A DNA stretch of 64,000 nt from Elmis aenea. Its lineage: Eukaryota > Arthropoda > Insecta > Coleoptera > Elmidae. Within the stretch, counting starts at the first letter, position 1. Each line of letters opens with the position of its first letter. Positions 34,616 to 45,125 of the stretch are shown piece after piece. Under the pieces are notes generated by a model. It was not told the DNA's origin. It saw nothing but the letters and a program-made list of their open reading frames with translations, and searched no databases. Made by a program: the position numbers and the translations under genes. The DNA lies in assembly GCA_947652605.1 (NCBI GenBank), contig OX393581.1, positions 14,326,640 through 14,390,639 on the forward strand. The letters are read 5' to 3'.

Positions 34616-35400
34616 CAGTGTGTCCAAAAGGTATGGAATATGCTATGTATGTCAGTAAATATCTACTTTAGGGAAAAATGTTTTGAATTAAAGTTGTTTG
34701 GTACTTAGTTTTCCACCATAAAACAAAATTTAAATATATTGTTTCGAATAACAAAAGCGCAATGAAAAACAATTGAATTTTTTAAAATGGCAAGGTACTC
34801 CTATATATTTATTATATTATATATATATATATATTATACTCATTTTATAGAGAGTTTTTTCTCTTTTCAATGATGGGGTCACCTTAAAAATTAAGTTTAT
34901 GCTAAGAGGCCGGAAAATATCGAAAATTTAAAAGATCGTGTTAGAGAAATTACACCTGAAATGGTTGGGAATGTTATAAACGGGTTTAAAAACCGAGTTT
35001 ATCTTTGCCAAGCTGTAAATGGTTTACAGTTTAAACACTTATTGTAGATTTCGTCAAAAAATTTTAGTTCTTATGATGTTTTTGTTAGAAATAAATACTA
35101 ATCAATTAAAATAATTTTTGCGTTTTTCTCAAAAAGTTGCTTAAGTAAGGGTACTTAAGTTTTGCCTCATTGAAAAGAGAAAAAAATGCTTTATCAAATG
35201 AGTATAATATAGGGGTACCTGTTCATTTAAAAAAATGCAATTGTTTTTCATTGCGCTTTTGTTATTTGAAAAAAAAAATATTTAAAATTTGTCTTATGTG
35301 TAAAAAAAACTAAGTAGCAAAACTTTTATTCAAAACATTTTTCCCTAAAGTGGATATTTACTGAGATATATAGCATATTCCATTCCCTTTGGACACACTG
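34616..35400. mobile_element. Palindromic MITE, CAGTGTGTCC ends, 785 bp
   Basis: It begins CAGTGTGTCCAAAAGGTATG and ends CATTCCCTTTGGACACACTG, flanked by TA. The arms continue with GGAATATGCTATGTATGTCA / GATATATAGCATATTCC. CAATGAAAAACAATTG (left) also pairs with CAATTGTTTTTCATTG (right). The core includes a (TA)n run near 34815-34835. No coding sequence. Confidence 0.88.
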
Positions 35401-35740
35401 TATATACACTCAAATCATGCACTATTACAAAATAAAAACAGTTTTATCAACACACTTCTTGTTAAGCCTGTAGAATATGTGACAACAATTCTATATAACA
35501 CAATATTTTCTGTAAAAAACATTGGCTACACAACCAAACATGTAAATAAAATACCATACTTTGTTTAATAGTGACAACACTAATGAAAATAGTGTTAGTA
35601 ACATAATTATATACATTAAAAGATGTTATTTACTTTACATCGAAGGTGTAACAGATAAAATAAAAACAGTACTTAAATAACAAAACACAAAAACCTGCTA
35701 CACAACAACTAAAACTTTACATCATTTTTAAACAGTATTA
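35401..35740. other. AT-rich non-coding DNA, nothing recognised
   Basis: No gene or bounded repeat seen. Confidence 0.5.
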
Positions 35741-36065
35741 AGAATGAAATTTCTTACGAATATGAAGAAATTTACCAAGTTAATTGGACTTGTGGTTTGT
35801 GTTATATGGGGCAAACAGAACGATATATCAAAACTCGTGTGAAAGAACAAATTAACTGTACAAAATTGAACCAAACTAACAGTTCTGTACACGCAGAAGA
35901 TTTGTACAATACAAGACATTTACTAAACATAATAAAGTAAAAATATTTAAAAAAAAATGTAATAAAAGAATTGTTAGAGAGCCAAAAAAAGTTTTAAACG
36001 TAAATAGTCTTATATTAATAAAAACAGAGGTAAAGTTTTAGGCAAAAGTTTTGTCACAAAACTTG
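35741..36065 (+). pseudogene. Penelope-like element GIY-YIG endonuclease fragment
   Basis: In frame from about 35750, the sequence reads YEEIYQVNWTCGLCYMGQTE, then RYIKTRVKEQINCTK and SVHAEDLYNTRH. This matches the plan of the Penelope-type GIY-YIG domain, typically 'GIYKVNC-x-CGKCYIGQT-x-R-x-IxxR-x-KEH', later followed by 'S-A-x-AEH' and 'H'. The GIY equivalent is EIY and the YIG equivalent is YMG; the conserved Arg of the R-x-x-x-R-x-KE stretch is present. The frame continues roughly to 36000 before stops. The element's reverse transcriptase was not found upstream, so this is a 5'-truncated relic. The hammerhead-like motif at 36388-36450 lies about 330 bp downstream and may be part of the same element. 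Confidence 0.75.
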
Positions 36066-36387
36066 ACGACGTTGCTTTAACCAAGAAAATATATAGGTAC
36101 AAATAAATCATTGTAGTTTTGGAAGAAGGCCGTTGTCAACAATGATCTGTTCGATAACAGCTAGAGGTCTTTTAAAATAAGCTGAACCGCGAAATGCGCA
36201 AAGAGAGGGTATGACGGTTAAAATGTAGCCTTTTTTAAAAACATTATATTATTATAGGTTACAGTTACAACCCCATTGTTGAAATCAACGTTTTTAGGTG
36301 GCGCAGTATATAACGCTTTTGGGTTTCTGCGTCACAGTTCAGTTTAACTTGAAAGACCTCTACGTGTGTGTTAATAAATAAATAGAT

Positions 36388-36452
36388 AAGACTGTCACTG
36401 ATGAAGAGACTAGAGTCTTGAAACTGGTTTTGCATTTAGACAAGAAATCCTT
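36388..36452 (+). ncRNA. Hammerhead-like motif, copy 3 (best core)
   Basis: This copy keeps CTGATGA (36398-36404) and GAAAC intact. Between them GAGAC and GTCTT can pair across a TAGA loop (stem II), although one extra A sits before the stem. TGGTTTTGCATTT follows, the arm that in other copies pairs with bases just before CTGATGA. Stem I is imperfect here. It lies downstream of the Penelope endonuclease relic. Penelope-like elements are known to carry minimal hammerheads, which supports but does not prove the call. Confidence 0.5.
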
Positions 36453-36479
36453 CGTAAAAATATGATTTTTAATTAAACT

Positions 36480-39045
36480 TATTTATATAAACTTTTCATG
36501 TTTTGTGATTCAATTACAGCTGATTTTAATAATTATTGATTATTTGTACTCAGGTACTCTTATTTAACCTGCAGTTTTGCAAATTTAATTTGTTGGCCAT
36601 GTTGTGAGTAAAAGGCACCTACAAAATACACACATTAATAGTTTGTATGCGTGCTACCCTGCTATCTCACATTATCTTTGAAATTATTAAACTAAAAGCC
36701 GTAGTTATGAAACATATCTATTTAGTATTCCACCACACCATATACTAGTCATAAGTTTACAATACAATTCAATTGTACCTACACGGTATTTTTGGGCCTT
36801 TAACAACCACTTGCGCCAAAGAATGCGAAAAGTGGCAGTTGACTCATCCTGATAGCTAAGTCAAATAATATAGGTAGGTATAAGTTACTTGGACGTCTTT
36901 AGTCTACGAGAGGTCTGCACATCTCAAAGAGGGAAAAGCATCACACTAATAAAGAAGTATTTAAAAAAAACACACACACAAAGGCATGATTCATGATGCT
37001 TTTTAGACAAATACATCAACGGGAGAACGGGACCAAACGTATTGATTCATTCACGCATTTTACAGACGGCGTATTTAGTCGGTTCATTTATAAAAATGTT
37101 TAAGTAACATTTTTTTTAAGTTTTTGAAAAACACTGACGGCATTTATGTTGTACAGATCTGTTCTATAATATATTCTGTGAAAGAACTGTTAGCGTTTCA
37201 ACAAATAAATACTTACAAAAATTAAACTTTTTTAAAATCATGTTAATAATAATGTTTTATACGATAAATAGGCTAGCAAGTCCAAGATATTATAAAACAA
37301 TACTGACTTACTTAATTTGGTTATGCTTTTACCCTCTCGTTCCATTATTTCTAGTAAACACTACTTGCCATAAACAACACTCTTAGTTTTATTATGAGTA
37401 ATTAAAAATCTAAGCTTACTTGTACGCAATTTTATCAGACCTTACTAATAGGCAGTTAAAATTGATTTAAAAATCACTTAAGAAATATTAATGTGACAAG
37501 AAGAGATACAACACAGCAACAAAAACAAAAATAAAGTGTAACGAAACTGATTTATCTATTTTCTTTTACCTTATAAATCGGACGATTTTAGCATTGACAA
37601 TTTTGTAGGAAAAAATAAGTGTTATTAATTTTACAAAAATTACTTAATTGTGTTCTAAACCTAGCAATTATAGAACTAAGTCATCAAAATACAAATTGGA
37701 CAATATTTTAACAAAGTAAGTGGTTGTTGGTTCTTTTCAAATAAAACATTTTTGTAACCAGAAAAAATAGTTGAAAATTTTTATGGCGCCAATAAAGAAT
37801 AATAACACAAAATTCACTTAGCAAAAAGTTCATCAGATGCAGAATAAAGATCTGTTAGGTAAATAACAATTGTTTATAAATAAAAAAGTGCAGTCAAGAA
37901 AACATAACATTTATTTTTCAGATTTGCAGAGTTTCTACGAAAACGGTTTCAGATATATAAATTTCTTTCCGATATTATTTATCAGCAAAAAAAATTCTTA
38001 ACTAAAACTATACTCTATCTTTAATAATAAATAAGTTCTAAACAACCGCTCTCGAATTTTAATCACTTTACATAGAAATAAATTAAAAGCAAATGTTTTA
38101 GAATATTATAAAATTTTCTTATACCAAAATAACAAAAGCAAATTAACTGCGATAAATATGATATTTAAAAAATATAAAAAATGCACCAATATCTTGATTT
38201 ATATTAAACCAATCTTTGGAACTTTATTTATTAGTTACTTATTCGTTTAGATAAACATCAATAGGATTTAAAAGAATTTAATAAGTGACCTCATGGCAGC
38301 CTACACCAATGATATGCCAAGTACATTTGCAAAAAAGCAAGTGTGAAATGTATCAAGCAATGAAGCAACAGAAACCAAATTAGATGCATTTAGGACACAA
38401 AAAACAATATGTTGACATCACGAATATAATAAAAGAAGTGTTCAGACTTGTTATTTTTATAATTAAGATAATACAGCTTACTTTTTGTCAATCCAACTAT
38501 TTGATTCTCTATATACGATGAACACCCGAAAAAACGAAATAAAACAAGTCCAATAATACGAACAAATAAAAAATTTGCATAAAACAAAGTGCAAACCAAA
38601 CCCAAACTAAATATGAATGTGGGTAGGTACAAATTGAAAATATTATTGCCACTGATCATGACGATCGATTTCTTGTTTGTTTAAAAATTTTACGGTAATA
38701 ATTTTTAACTTCGTAATAAAACCTGAACAAACAAATAACAGACAACAGACCGTGTTTCAAAACGCAGAAAAGATATTACATGCACGTAGATTACCCATTA
38801 AAATTAATATACAAAATGTGCAAATGAATAAATGAACCAACCTATGTAATCACCGCAAATTACAAGTGCTGCCACTTCCTTTGCGTGCATTGTACTTTTA
38901 TTTAGTTACAAATTTTAGGTGAGTAGGTATTGCTAAATACAACTATAACATAACATTTTAAAACATAGTTAATCACAATAAATATTTAATCGTTCTGAGG
39001 CACAATTCAAATTTGAACTTCGAATTAGTGTTTTCTTTAAAACGG
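36480..39045. other. AT-rich non-coding DNA, no gene seen
   Basis: No recognisable element or exon was found. A short (CA)n run lies near 36970. Confidence 0.45.
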
Positions 39046-39234
39046 GATTCTCAACTGGGTCGATATAGACCGCCAGGGGTCGATGGAATTTAGGAAGGGA
39101 TTGATGGGTCTCTTGAGCTCGATTGGGGGTCGATGGATAAGTCAGATACTTTTGAAAACATTAGATAATTTTCAAGTAAACGATAATGACGATGACGTAG
39201 ACATTTCTTTGATTTAATTTCATAATTTTTGAAA
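39046..39234. repeat. hAT-like terminal fragment (TCTCAACTGGGTCGAT)
   Basis: GGGATTCTCAACTGGGTCGAT, minus one base, and CGCCAGGGGTCGATGG resemble the ends of Charlie/ZBED-type hAT elements, which often begin near 'TCTCAACTGGGGTCGAT'. Only this end is present. The next element starts at 39235, so the fragment is truncated there. Confidence 0.4.
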
Positions 39235-39665
39235 CTATGGAGGGTATTTTTTAAATATTGCCAAAAACTTTGGTAGGTAATTTCTTATCGAAAATTAAAG
39301 GGGGGCTTTTTATACTTTTTCTTCTTATTAGACGTCTCCTTTCGGAGTTAAACCTCCCTAAAGAGGTGCCGGTAAAATTAAGTTTTTATTTCAAATTTGG
39401 AGATGTGTAGGAGAATGATATTAGGTAGATGTTTTATGCTTTTCCCATAGGTAGTAATATTTTTAATTATCTCCCACCTGCTTAAGGGGCTCAAAAAAGC
39501 GACCCTTGTTGGTTTTTTCATCCGAACTTTTTGAAGGCTTAAAATTTTGGATTTAAAAAAATTTTCTTTGAAACTTGATATTTAGACCCGTCAGTTCTAC
39601 CCAATACGAACATAAACAAACCGTGGTAACCACCAAAATGAGTCGTTTTATTTTAGAATATTTAA

Positions 39666-41317
39666 CCCTTCAACGGCTAGTGTTACCGCATGGTAACGCT
39701 TGCAATCGCTGTGTTAAAGTGCGCCACCTACTTTATTTTATACCAGTTTATTATTTAGGTCATGTTAATTAGAAGCCAAAACCGTGTTTTACTAATACTT
39801 GCCACAAGTTAGATAGTTAAGTGATAATAAGATAATTTTTACCTACCCCCAAAACGGACTACATTTTGGGATCAAAACTGATGGATTTCCATCTAGAGTA
39901 AGTACTTTTTTTAAATGTTGTTTAGCATTTTTTTAAATTTTATGTTCACTTTTGGCATCTTAAAGAACAGTTAAATCAATGTGGGCATGACCTTTTGTCA
40001 AAAAATAATTTTTTGACTTTTACCAGATGCTTTACCATATGCGTTACCATATGGTAACGCTAGCAATTTGTATGACACAAAATTGCAAAAATAAGGGTTT
40101 ATATCAATAAATAAATAATTTTTTTAGACGAGGTTTCACCTCACAGGAGGCTTTAGAAATTGCATACAATTATGAAATTGACTTGGAACAAATTTTTATT
40201 GAGCCACCAGAGTCAAATGTTTTGACGGATGAGGATGGCCCCGGTTTGCTAGATAATCTCAGCGGACCACAACTTCTGGCGGGTACTGAAATAAGAACAG
40301 CTAATATGCATGATGTGGATGATGATCCTCAACAGGACAGCAAAAAAGAAGAACCTAGCAATCTTCCAAACTTTGATTTTCCTAGACCCGGAAATGACGG
40401 AACAACGTGGATAAAAGGAGATTTAATTCCATCTTCTAAAATTTTTCCAAATTTTGATTATTCAAAATATGAAAACTTGGCCAGCTTAGAGATATTTGAA
40501 AAATTTGTAGATAACATCATTTTATTTTTGGTAGAGGAAACTACAAAATATGCTTTGTTCATAAACGAAGCGAATCCAAAAATTTCTGTTGACGAAATGA
40601 AATGTGCTATTGCAATCCTCATTCTCTCAGGATGTAACGAGCTACCTGGAAAAAATTTTTATTGGGATGGTGGAGTCGATATGAAGAACACAATGGTTAG
40701 TGAAGCAATGAGACGAGACAGTTTAAGACAAATTTTAAAATATTTACGTTGTGCTGACAATACGAAGCCAAATAGAAACGACAAAGTTTGGAAATTGCGA
40801 CCTTTGATGAACAAATTTAAGAATAAGTTTTTGGAAAATTGGATGCCTAAAGAATGCATGGACTTTGATGAATCCATGGTGAAATATTTTGGAAAACATT
40901 CATGTAAACAATTCATTCGTGAAATTTATGAAACGCAAAACTAGAGGGGAATTCGATTCACGTATCAGAGTATCTGATAACATACGGTATGATGGACGAG
41001 ACCATATTCTTATACCAACCCAAGACAAAATAAGAAAACGTTGTGCTGGGGAAGCATGCATATCCAGTATCCGCACAATGTGCAACAAATGCAACGTCGG
41101 GTTATGTTTAGAGTGCAATTATATATTTCACAACAAATAAAACACATTTTTGTATACCGTTAGCGGCTAGTGTTACCATATGGTAACAGTTGTTTTTTGT
41201 GTAATTGGGATTTTTTTTTAAATATTTTATGTGTTTCTAATTTAGTAATAAAAACATTAACCAGATATTAACTTTTTTTTATTTTTCCTAAAAGAATTTT
41301 ATTCCGCCGTTGAAAGG
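39666..41317 (+). mobile_element. piggyBac-family transposon, internally deleted, 1652 bp
   Basis: The ends are CCCTTCAACGGC and GCCGTTGAAAGG, a 12-bp inverted repeat with one mismatch. They are flanked by the TTAA duplication that defines piggyBac (39662-39665 and 41318-41321). The perfect 16-bp palindrome GTTACCATATGGTAAC lies just inside the right end and in the intron near 40045; a one-base variant (GTTACCGCATGGTAAC) lies just inside the left end. The transposase gene has lost its central part. Confidence 0.93.
39881..41140 (+). pseudogene. piggyBac transposase, deletion derivative with an intron
   Basis: Exon 1 (39881-39897) encodes MDFHL plus two bases, followed by the donor GTAAGTAC. 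The acceptor TTTTTTTAG ends at 40127, and joining gives MDFHLERGFTSQEALEIAYN in frame. Exon 2 continues with IFIEPPESNVLTDEDG and then the DDE_Tnp_1_7 domain start (FPNFDYSKYENLASLEIFEK). The first catalytic Asp lies in CMDFDESMVKYFGKHSCKQF. After 40915 the central catalytic region, with the other two Asp residues, is gone and the frame shifts. The sequence resumes with MKRKTRGEFDSRI, another deletion, then RYDGRDHILIP and the C-terminal Cys-rich zinc-binding domain (RCAGEACISSIRTMCNKCNV, then GLCLECNYIFHNK). Intact relatives are usually near 570-600 residues. It cannot be catalytic. Confidence 0.92.
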
Positions 41318-41679
41318 TTAATGGTTCCTGTTCACTCATTAAATTTTTTACTCAAAAAATTAAATTGCAAAATTTCAAGCCTCTAAAAAGTTCTGACAAG
41401 GGGCTGTGAAGGTGGAGATGATTAAAAATATAAGTATGGAAAATCTTTCAATAAGTAAGTATAAGACGTCTACCAAATGTCTTTCTCCTACATATATCCA
41501 AATTTGATAAATAAAATAAAAACAGAATTTTACCGCTCCTCTTTAGGGGGTGTAACTCCGAAAGGAGACGTCTAAGAAGAAGAAAAAGTATAAAAATTAT
41601 ATAAAAGCCACCCCTTAATTTTCGATAAGGAATTATCTCCCGAAGTTTTTCGCAATTTTTAAAAAACACCTTGTATAGT

Positions 41680-43200
41680 TAACAAAGCGAACGTAATCCT
41701 AAATTCGTTGAATTTGTCCAACGCCTACTTGGACACGTCTGTTGACTACGACGGAATTTTGATTTGGAAGTTGAGAAATAACATAAAACTTCTATGGGGG
41801 CTGATTGTAAAGAATATCTGTTTTAAAATACCGTGTAATTTACCAAATAATTCCTAATGATCCATCGTTTGTTCACTTAAATATAATTTTGAAGGGTGGT
41901 TGACGTATCGACCAGTTGTCCATTCTCGTCTAGGTCTCTATGCCATCATCTGTGGAGCGCCATAGAACGATGGTCTCTAATTAAACCGCTTAATTTGATT
42001 TAATCCTAATAAAAGTACATTAATTTTTGTCAATAAGGCAAAACATTCCAAATACATTTACATATTAATTATTTATAACGTTCCTTTAGAGACAAAATAC
42101 GAACTAATTTGATCGTTAATACCATGACCACTACACAGTACAACAGCATGTGCTTACGTTTGGTAATGCTTGAGTAGATCGGTGGTCGATAGATAAACCA
42201 CTTACAAGTTTCTGCGTCAGATAGTAGCAAAAAACAGAATTATTTAAACAGCAATTTTTTTTAATAGTTTATGAGCAGACAGATGCAGCGGTGTTAAAAG
42301 CTGCACAACAAATAGTATAATTAATTAAAGTTATTTAATAATCTATTGTAAAGAACTTGTACAAAAAAACGTACCAAAATGAATCCACACCATCGCAAAA
42401 CGCTTTTAAAACGCGCACCTACAAAATATTATAATTCTTTTCGTTAATATCACCAAACACACTTATTAATATATATTTTTACACACTTTACCAAACAAAT
42501 GTTCACAACTATATTATTAACAATCATTAATTTAAAAAACTGCATCATTACGGTGCAAACTATCACTTTTTTTATATCTCGTTATATATTTTTTCAAACC
42601 ATAACTATCAAGGTATTACACATTAATCTCTTTACACTTTTATAAGTCTGTTAATTGAATCTAGGGCACATCTAGCGGAACTTGCAACGAAACAATGCCC
42701 GTCACAGCCGTACAGGATCTTAAACAACTGTAAGTAGTGCAATATGTTACAACAAATAATGTTAACTATATCGTCTTTAGCGTTTTTATGTTACTTGATA
42801 TGGACAGAAAATTATGGCTTAAAAACAAACAATTAACACACAACTATCGGTAGTAACTCGTAAATTATTAGCAAAAAATAGATAAAAACTTACGGTTCAA
42901 GTGCACTAATTATATTATTGATAATTATTTGAATAATAAAAAAACTCGTGTTTTTAACCATAAAATTTAAGTATGGTCATTGAGCAGGTTTTTTCCTAAT
43001 ATTATTAACAGCAGTAGTTGGTTCATCGCCATGTGCTAATTGGATTAATAATGACATCACGACCGTTAGGGCAGTAATTTCTCTCTGTTTTTAACGTAGG
43101 TTTTATTATTTATTGGTATTATTATAAGTGCACGACAATAAAGCGCGTAATTTTAATTTTTTGCACCTTAAAAAAGATTTTTATTCGTAAAATAATGTTT
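41680..43200. other. Non-coding DNA, with one weak exon-like start
   Basis: At 42695 an ATG in good context (GAAACAATGCCC) is followed by 35 bases and GTAAGTAG, encoding MPVTAVQDLKQL. It could be a first coding exon on the plus strand, but nothing else supports it. The rest shows no gene or bounded repeat. Confidence 0.35.
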
Positions 43201-43207
43201 CAATTTG

Positions 43208-43815
43208 ATAAAAACCCTTAAAAGCCTAGCGTTACCATATGGTAACGGTAACTATAGGTTTTTTTAATTAGCTATTAGTTGATATTTTTTGTACTAGATG
43301 ACTTTTAAAATATATTCATATTGAATGTGTTTAGGTCTTACACTAAAAGTTTTACTTTTTCGGTGAGTGCTTTGCGAAATATTTGCTCTTGAAGTGGCGG
43401 TAAATTTATTTGCTGTCAAACAGCATGGACCTCCGATTTGCGTAAGTACTGTTGGTTATATAATAGTGCAATTTTAATAATTTTTGTTACATTACATTTC
43501 AAAAATGTTAAGTTATTAAATACTGATTATAATTTAGTTTCATTTGCTAGAGTTTTTTAAACTTTGATTAAGAAAATTAAAAATAAGACATTTCAAGTGG
43601 TTTCTGTTTAAATGAACAATGAAACAAAAGCTATAAATATATCATAAAATAATCAATAGATCATGCAGTTTCTTTTGCAAAACAATTTATTATGTAATAT
43701 ATTAAAATCGTCACGCTTATTTCTTTTTCTACTTGTTAAATTATATAATATTTTATTTCGTATTAGAGAAGCCCCTGCAAAAAAAATCCAACCGCCTGAA
43801 AGTAATATATTTTAA
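43208..43815 (+). mobile_element. 5' fragment of a second piggyBac element
   Basis: AACCCTTAAAAGCCTAGCGT leads into the same GTTACCATATGGTAAC palindrome found in the neighbouring piggyBac, placed as in its left end. At 43422 ATGGACCTCCGATTTGC is followed by the donor GTAAGTAC, matching the neighbour's exon 1 (ATGGATTTCCATCTAGA|GTAAGTAC) in length and position. A possible acceptor (TTTCGTATTAG) ends at about 43767, and after it KIQPPESNI resembles the neighbour's IEPPESNV. The frame then stops. No right end was found. Confidence 0.65.
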
Positions 43816-43924
43816 ATGAAATACCACACGAAAAAGTTCGTCGTATATGTAGTCTTCAAAATCAAGCAATTTATTAATAGACGTTTTTTTTTTAATAATC
43901 TCTTATAACTTTTTCTCGTCATTC

Positions 43925-45125
43925 AAGAAGGAGGGAAAGTCTGGCATGAAGGACTAGACAAGAAGCTAAAGAACATGTTACCAAAACAATATGCCAAAAT
44001 AATAAAATCTTGCATATTTTATCCGATCGAATGTTTCGTGTCAAACAAGAGAGAGATTACTCGAACATGAGAAATATAAATGTAGGAGTACCTCAAGGCA
44101 GTGTTTTGGGACCTATGTTATACTTGCTGTACAGTTGCGACATTCCACAGATTCAAATCGTCACAATTGCAACTTTTGTTGACGATTGGTAATTGGTAAT
44201 TGGCAATTGGTAATAACAATGTAGAAACAGCTGCTAAACTTCAAGAAGCATGCAACAGAGTAACCGATTGGACTAAGAGGTGGAGGGTAAGAATCAACGA
44301 GAATAAATCAGCGCATGTTGACTTTACCTACAAGCAAAATGCACAATTCCCGACATCAATAAACAATGCCAAAATCCCACATTGCGATACAGCAAAATAC
44401 TTGGAAATGAATCTGGATATTCGTCTTCGGGTAATTTATGCTTGTAAGAGACCGGCGTGGGTGTCATATGAACGCTGTGTTCACTTGTAAGCGTTTGTGC
44501 GTAAAAGTATTTAAAAGTAAAAGGTTGTAACCCATTACACATTTATGGCCTACATTTCATTTATCCTATGCATTTGAAAAACAGAAAACCTTAACCAACC
44601 TTAACCTGGACCCTTTATTATTGACCAAGCGAACGAAACGCTTACATGTGAACGCAGCGTTTAAACACGAGAACATAGCGTTAATACCTGACAGCCGCGC
44701 CGGTCTCTTACAAGCATAAATTACCCGTCTTCGATGGAAAGAACACATAAAGAAAAAAAGAAAAGAACTTGACCATAAATACAAAAAAATGTACTTTCTG
44801 ATTGAAAGAAAATCACAATTGTCTGTACATAATAAGTTACTAGTTACTATACAAACAAATCCTTAAGCCAGTCTGGACTTATGGGGTTCAGCTCTGGGGA
44901 TGTGCAGCCAAAAGCAATATAGATAAGATACAGGTATTTCAAAATAGAGTGCTCCGAGGGATTTCTCGATGCTCCATGGTACTATCGGAATGACCACCTA
45001 CACAGAGATTTGAAGATTTCAACCAAGACTTCACTCCTATGGCAACACCGAGGTGCTGCAGCTCCTAGATAATGCTGGTTTGAAAAAAAGGCTCAAGAAG
45101 ATCAAACCTTTTGAACTGGTTAGTG
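43925..45125 (+). pseudogene. Jockey-type LINE reverse transcriptase relic, interrupted by a MITE
   Basis: This is the C-terminal half of a Jockey-like ORF2. It starts with KVWHEGLDKKLKNMLPKQYA, then ILSDRMFRVKQE, NVGVPQGSVLGPMLYLLYSC (a strong Jockey signature), then ATFVDDW, the catalytic FADD box degraded to FVDD. After a frameshift comes AAKLQEACNRVTDWTKRWRV, then HCDTAKYLEMNLDIRLR. Here a MITE interrupts the gene, and the frame continues at 44734 with WKEHIKKKRKELDHKYKKMY, LIERKSQLSVHNK, and finally TEVLQLLDNAGLKKRLKKIK and PFELV. Stops and frameshifts show that it is inactive. It is a different LINE clade from the RTE-like copies elsewhere in the window. Confidence 0.9.
44430..44725. 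mobile_element. 296-bp MITE inside the Jockey ORF
   Basis: The ends are GGTAATTTATGCTTGTAAGA and its inverted copy TCTTACAAGCATAAATTACC. An 8-bp duplication CGTCTTCG lies at 44422-44429 and 44726-44733. Removing one copy restores the codons for DIRLRWKEH. The inner arms contain ACGCTGTGTTCACTTGTAAG and a diverged mirror. The 8-bp TSD suggests a hAT- or P-like origin. Confidence 0.9.

Larger units (their letters stand above)
39235..41678. repeat. Palindromic element interrupted by a piggyBac
   Basis: The left arm (39235-39590) and right arm (41330-41678) are inverted copies of each other. TTAGACGTCTCCTTTCGGAG on the left mirrors CTCCGAAAGGAGACGTCTAA on the right, and TAATTATCTCCCACC mirrors GGTGGAGATGATTA. 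The outer ends are CTATGGAGGGTA and CACCTTGTATAG. The centre, CCCGTCAGTTCTACCCAATA, is the start point of the half copy at 3236-3716. The piggyBac at 39666-41317 split it at a TTAA. Confidence 0.82.
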
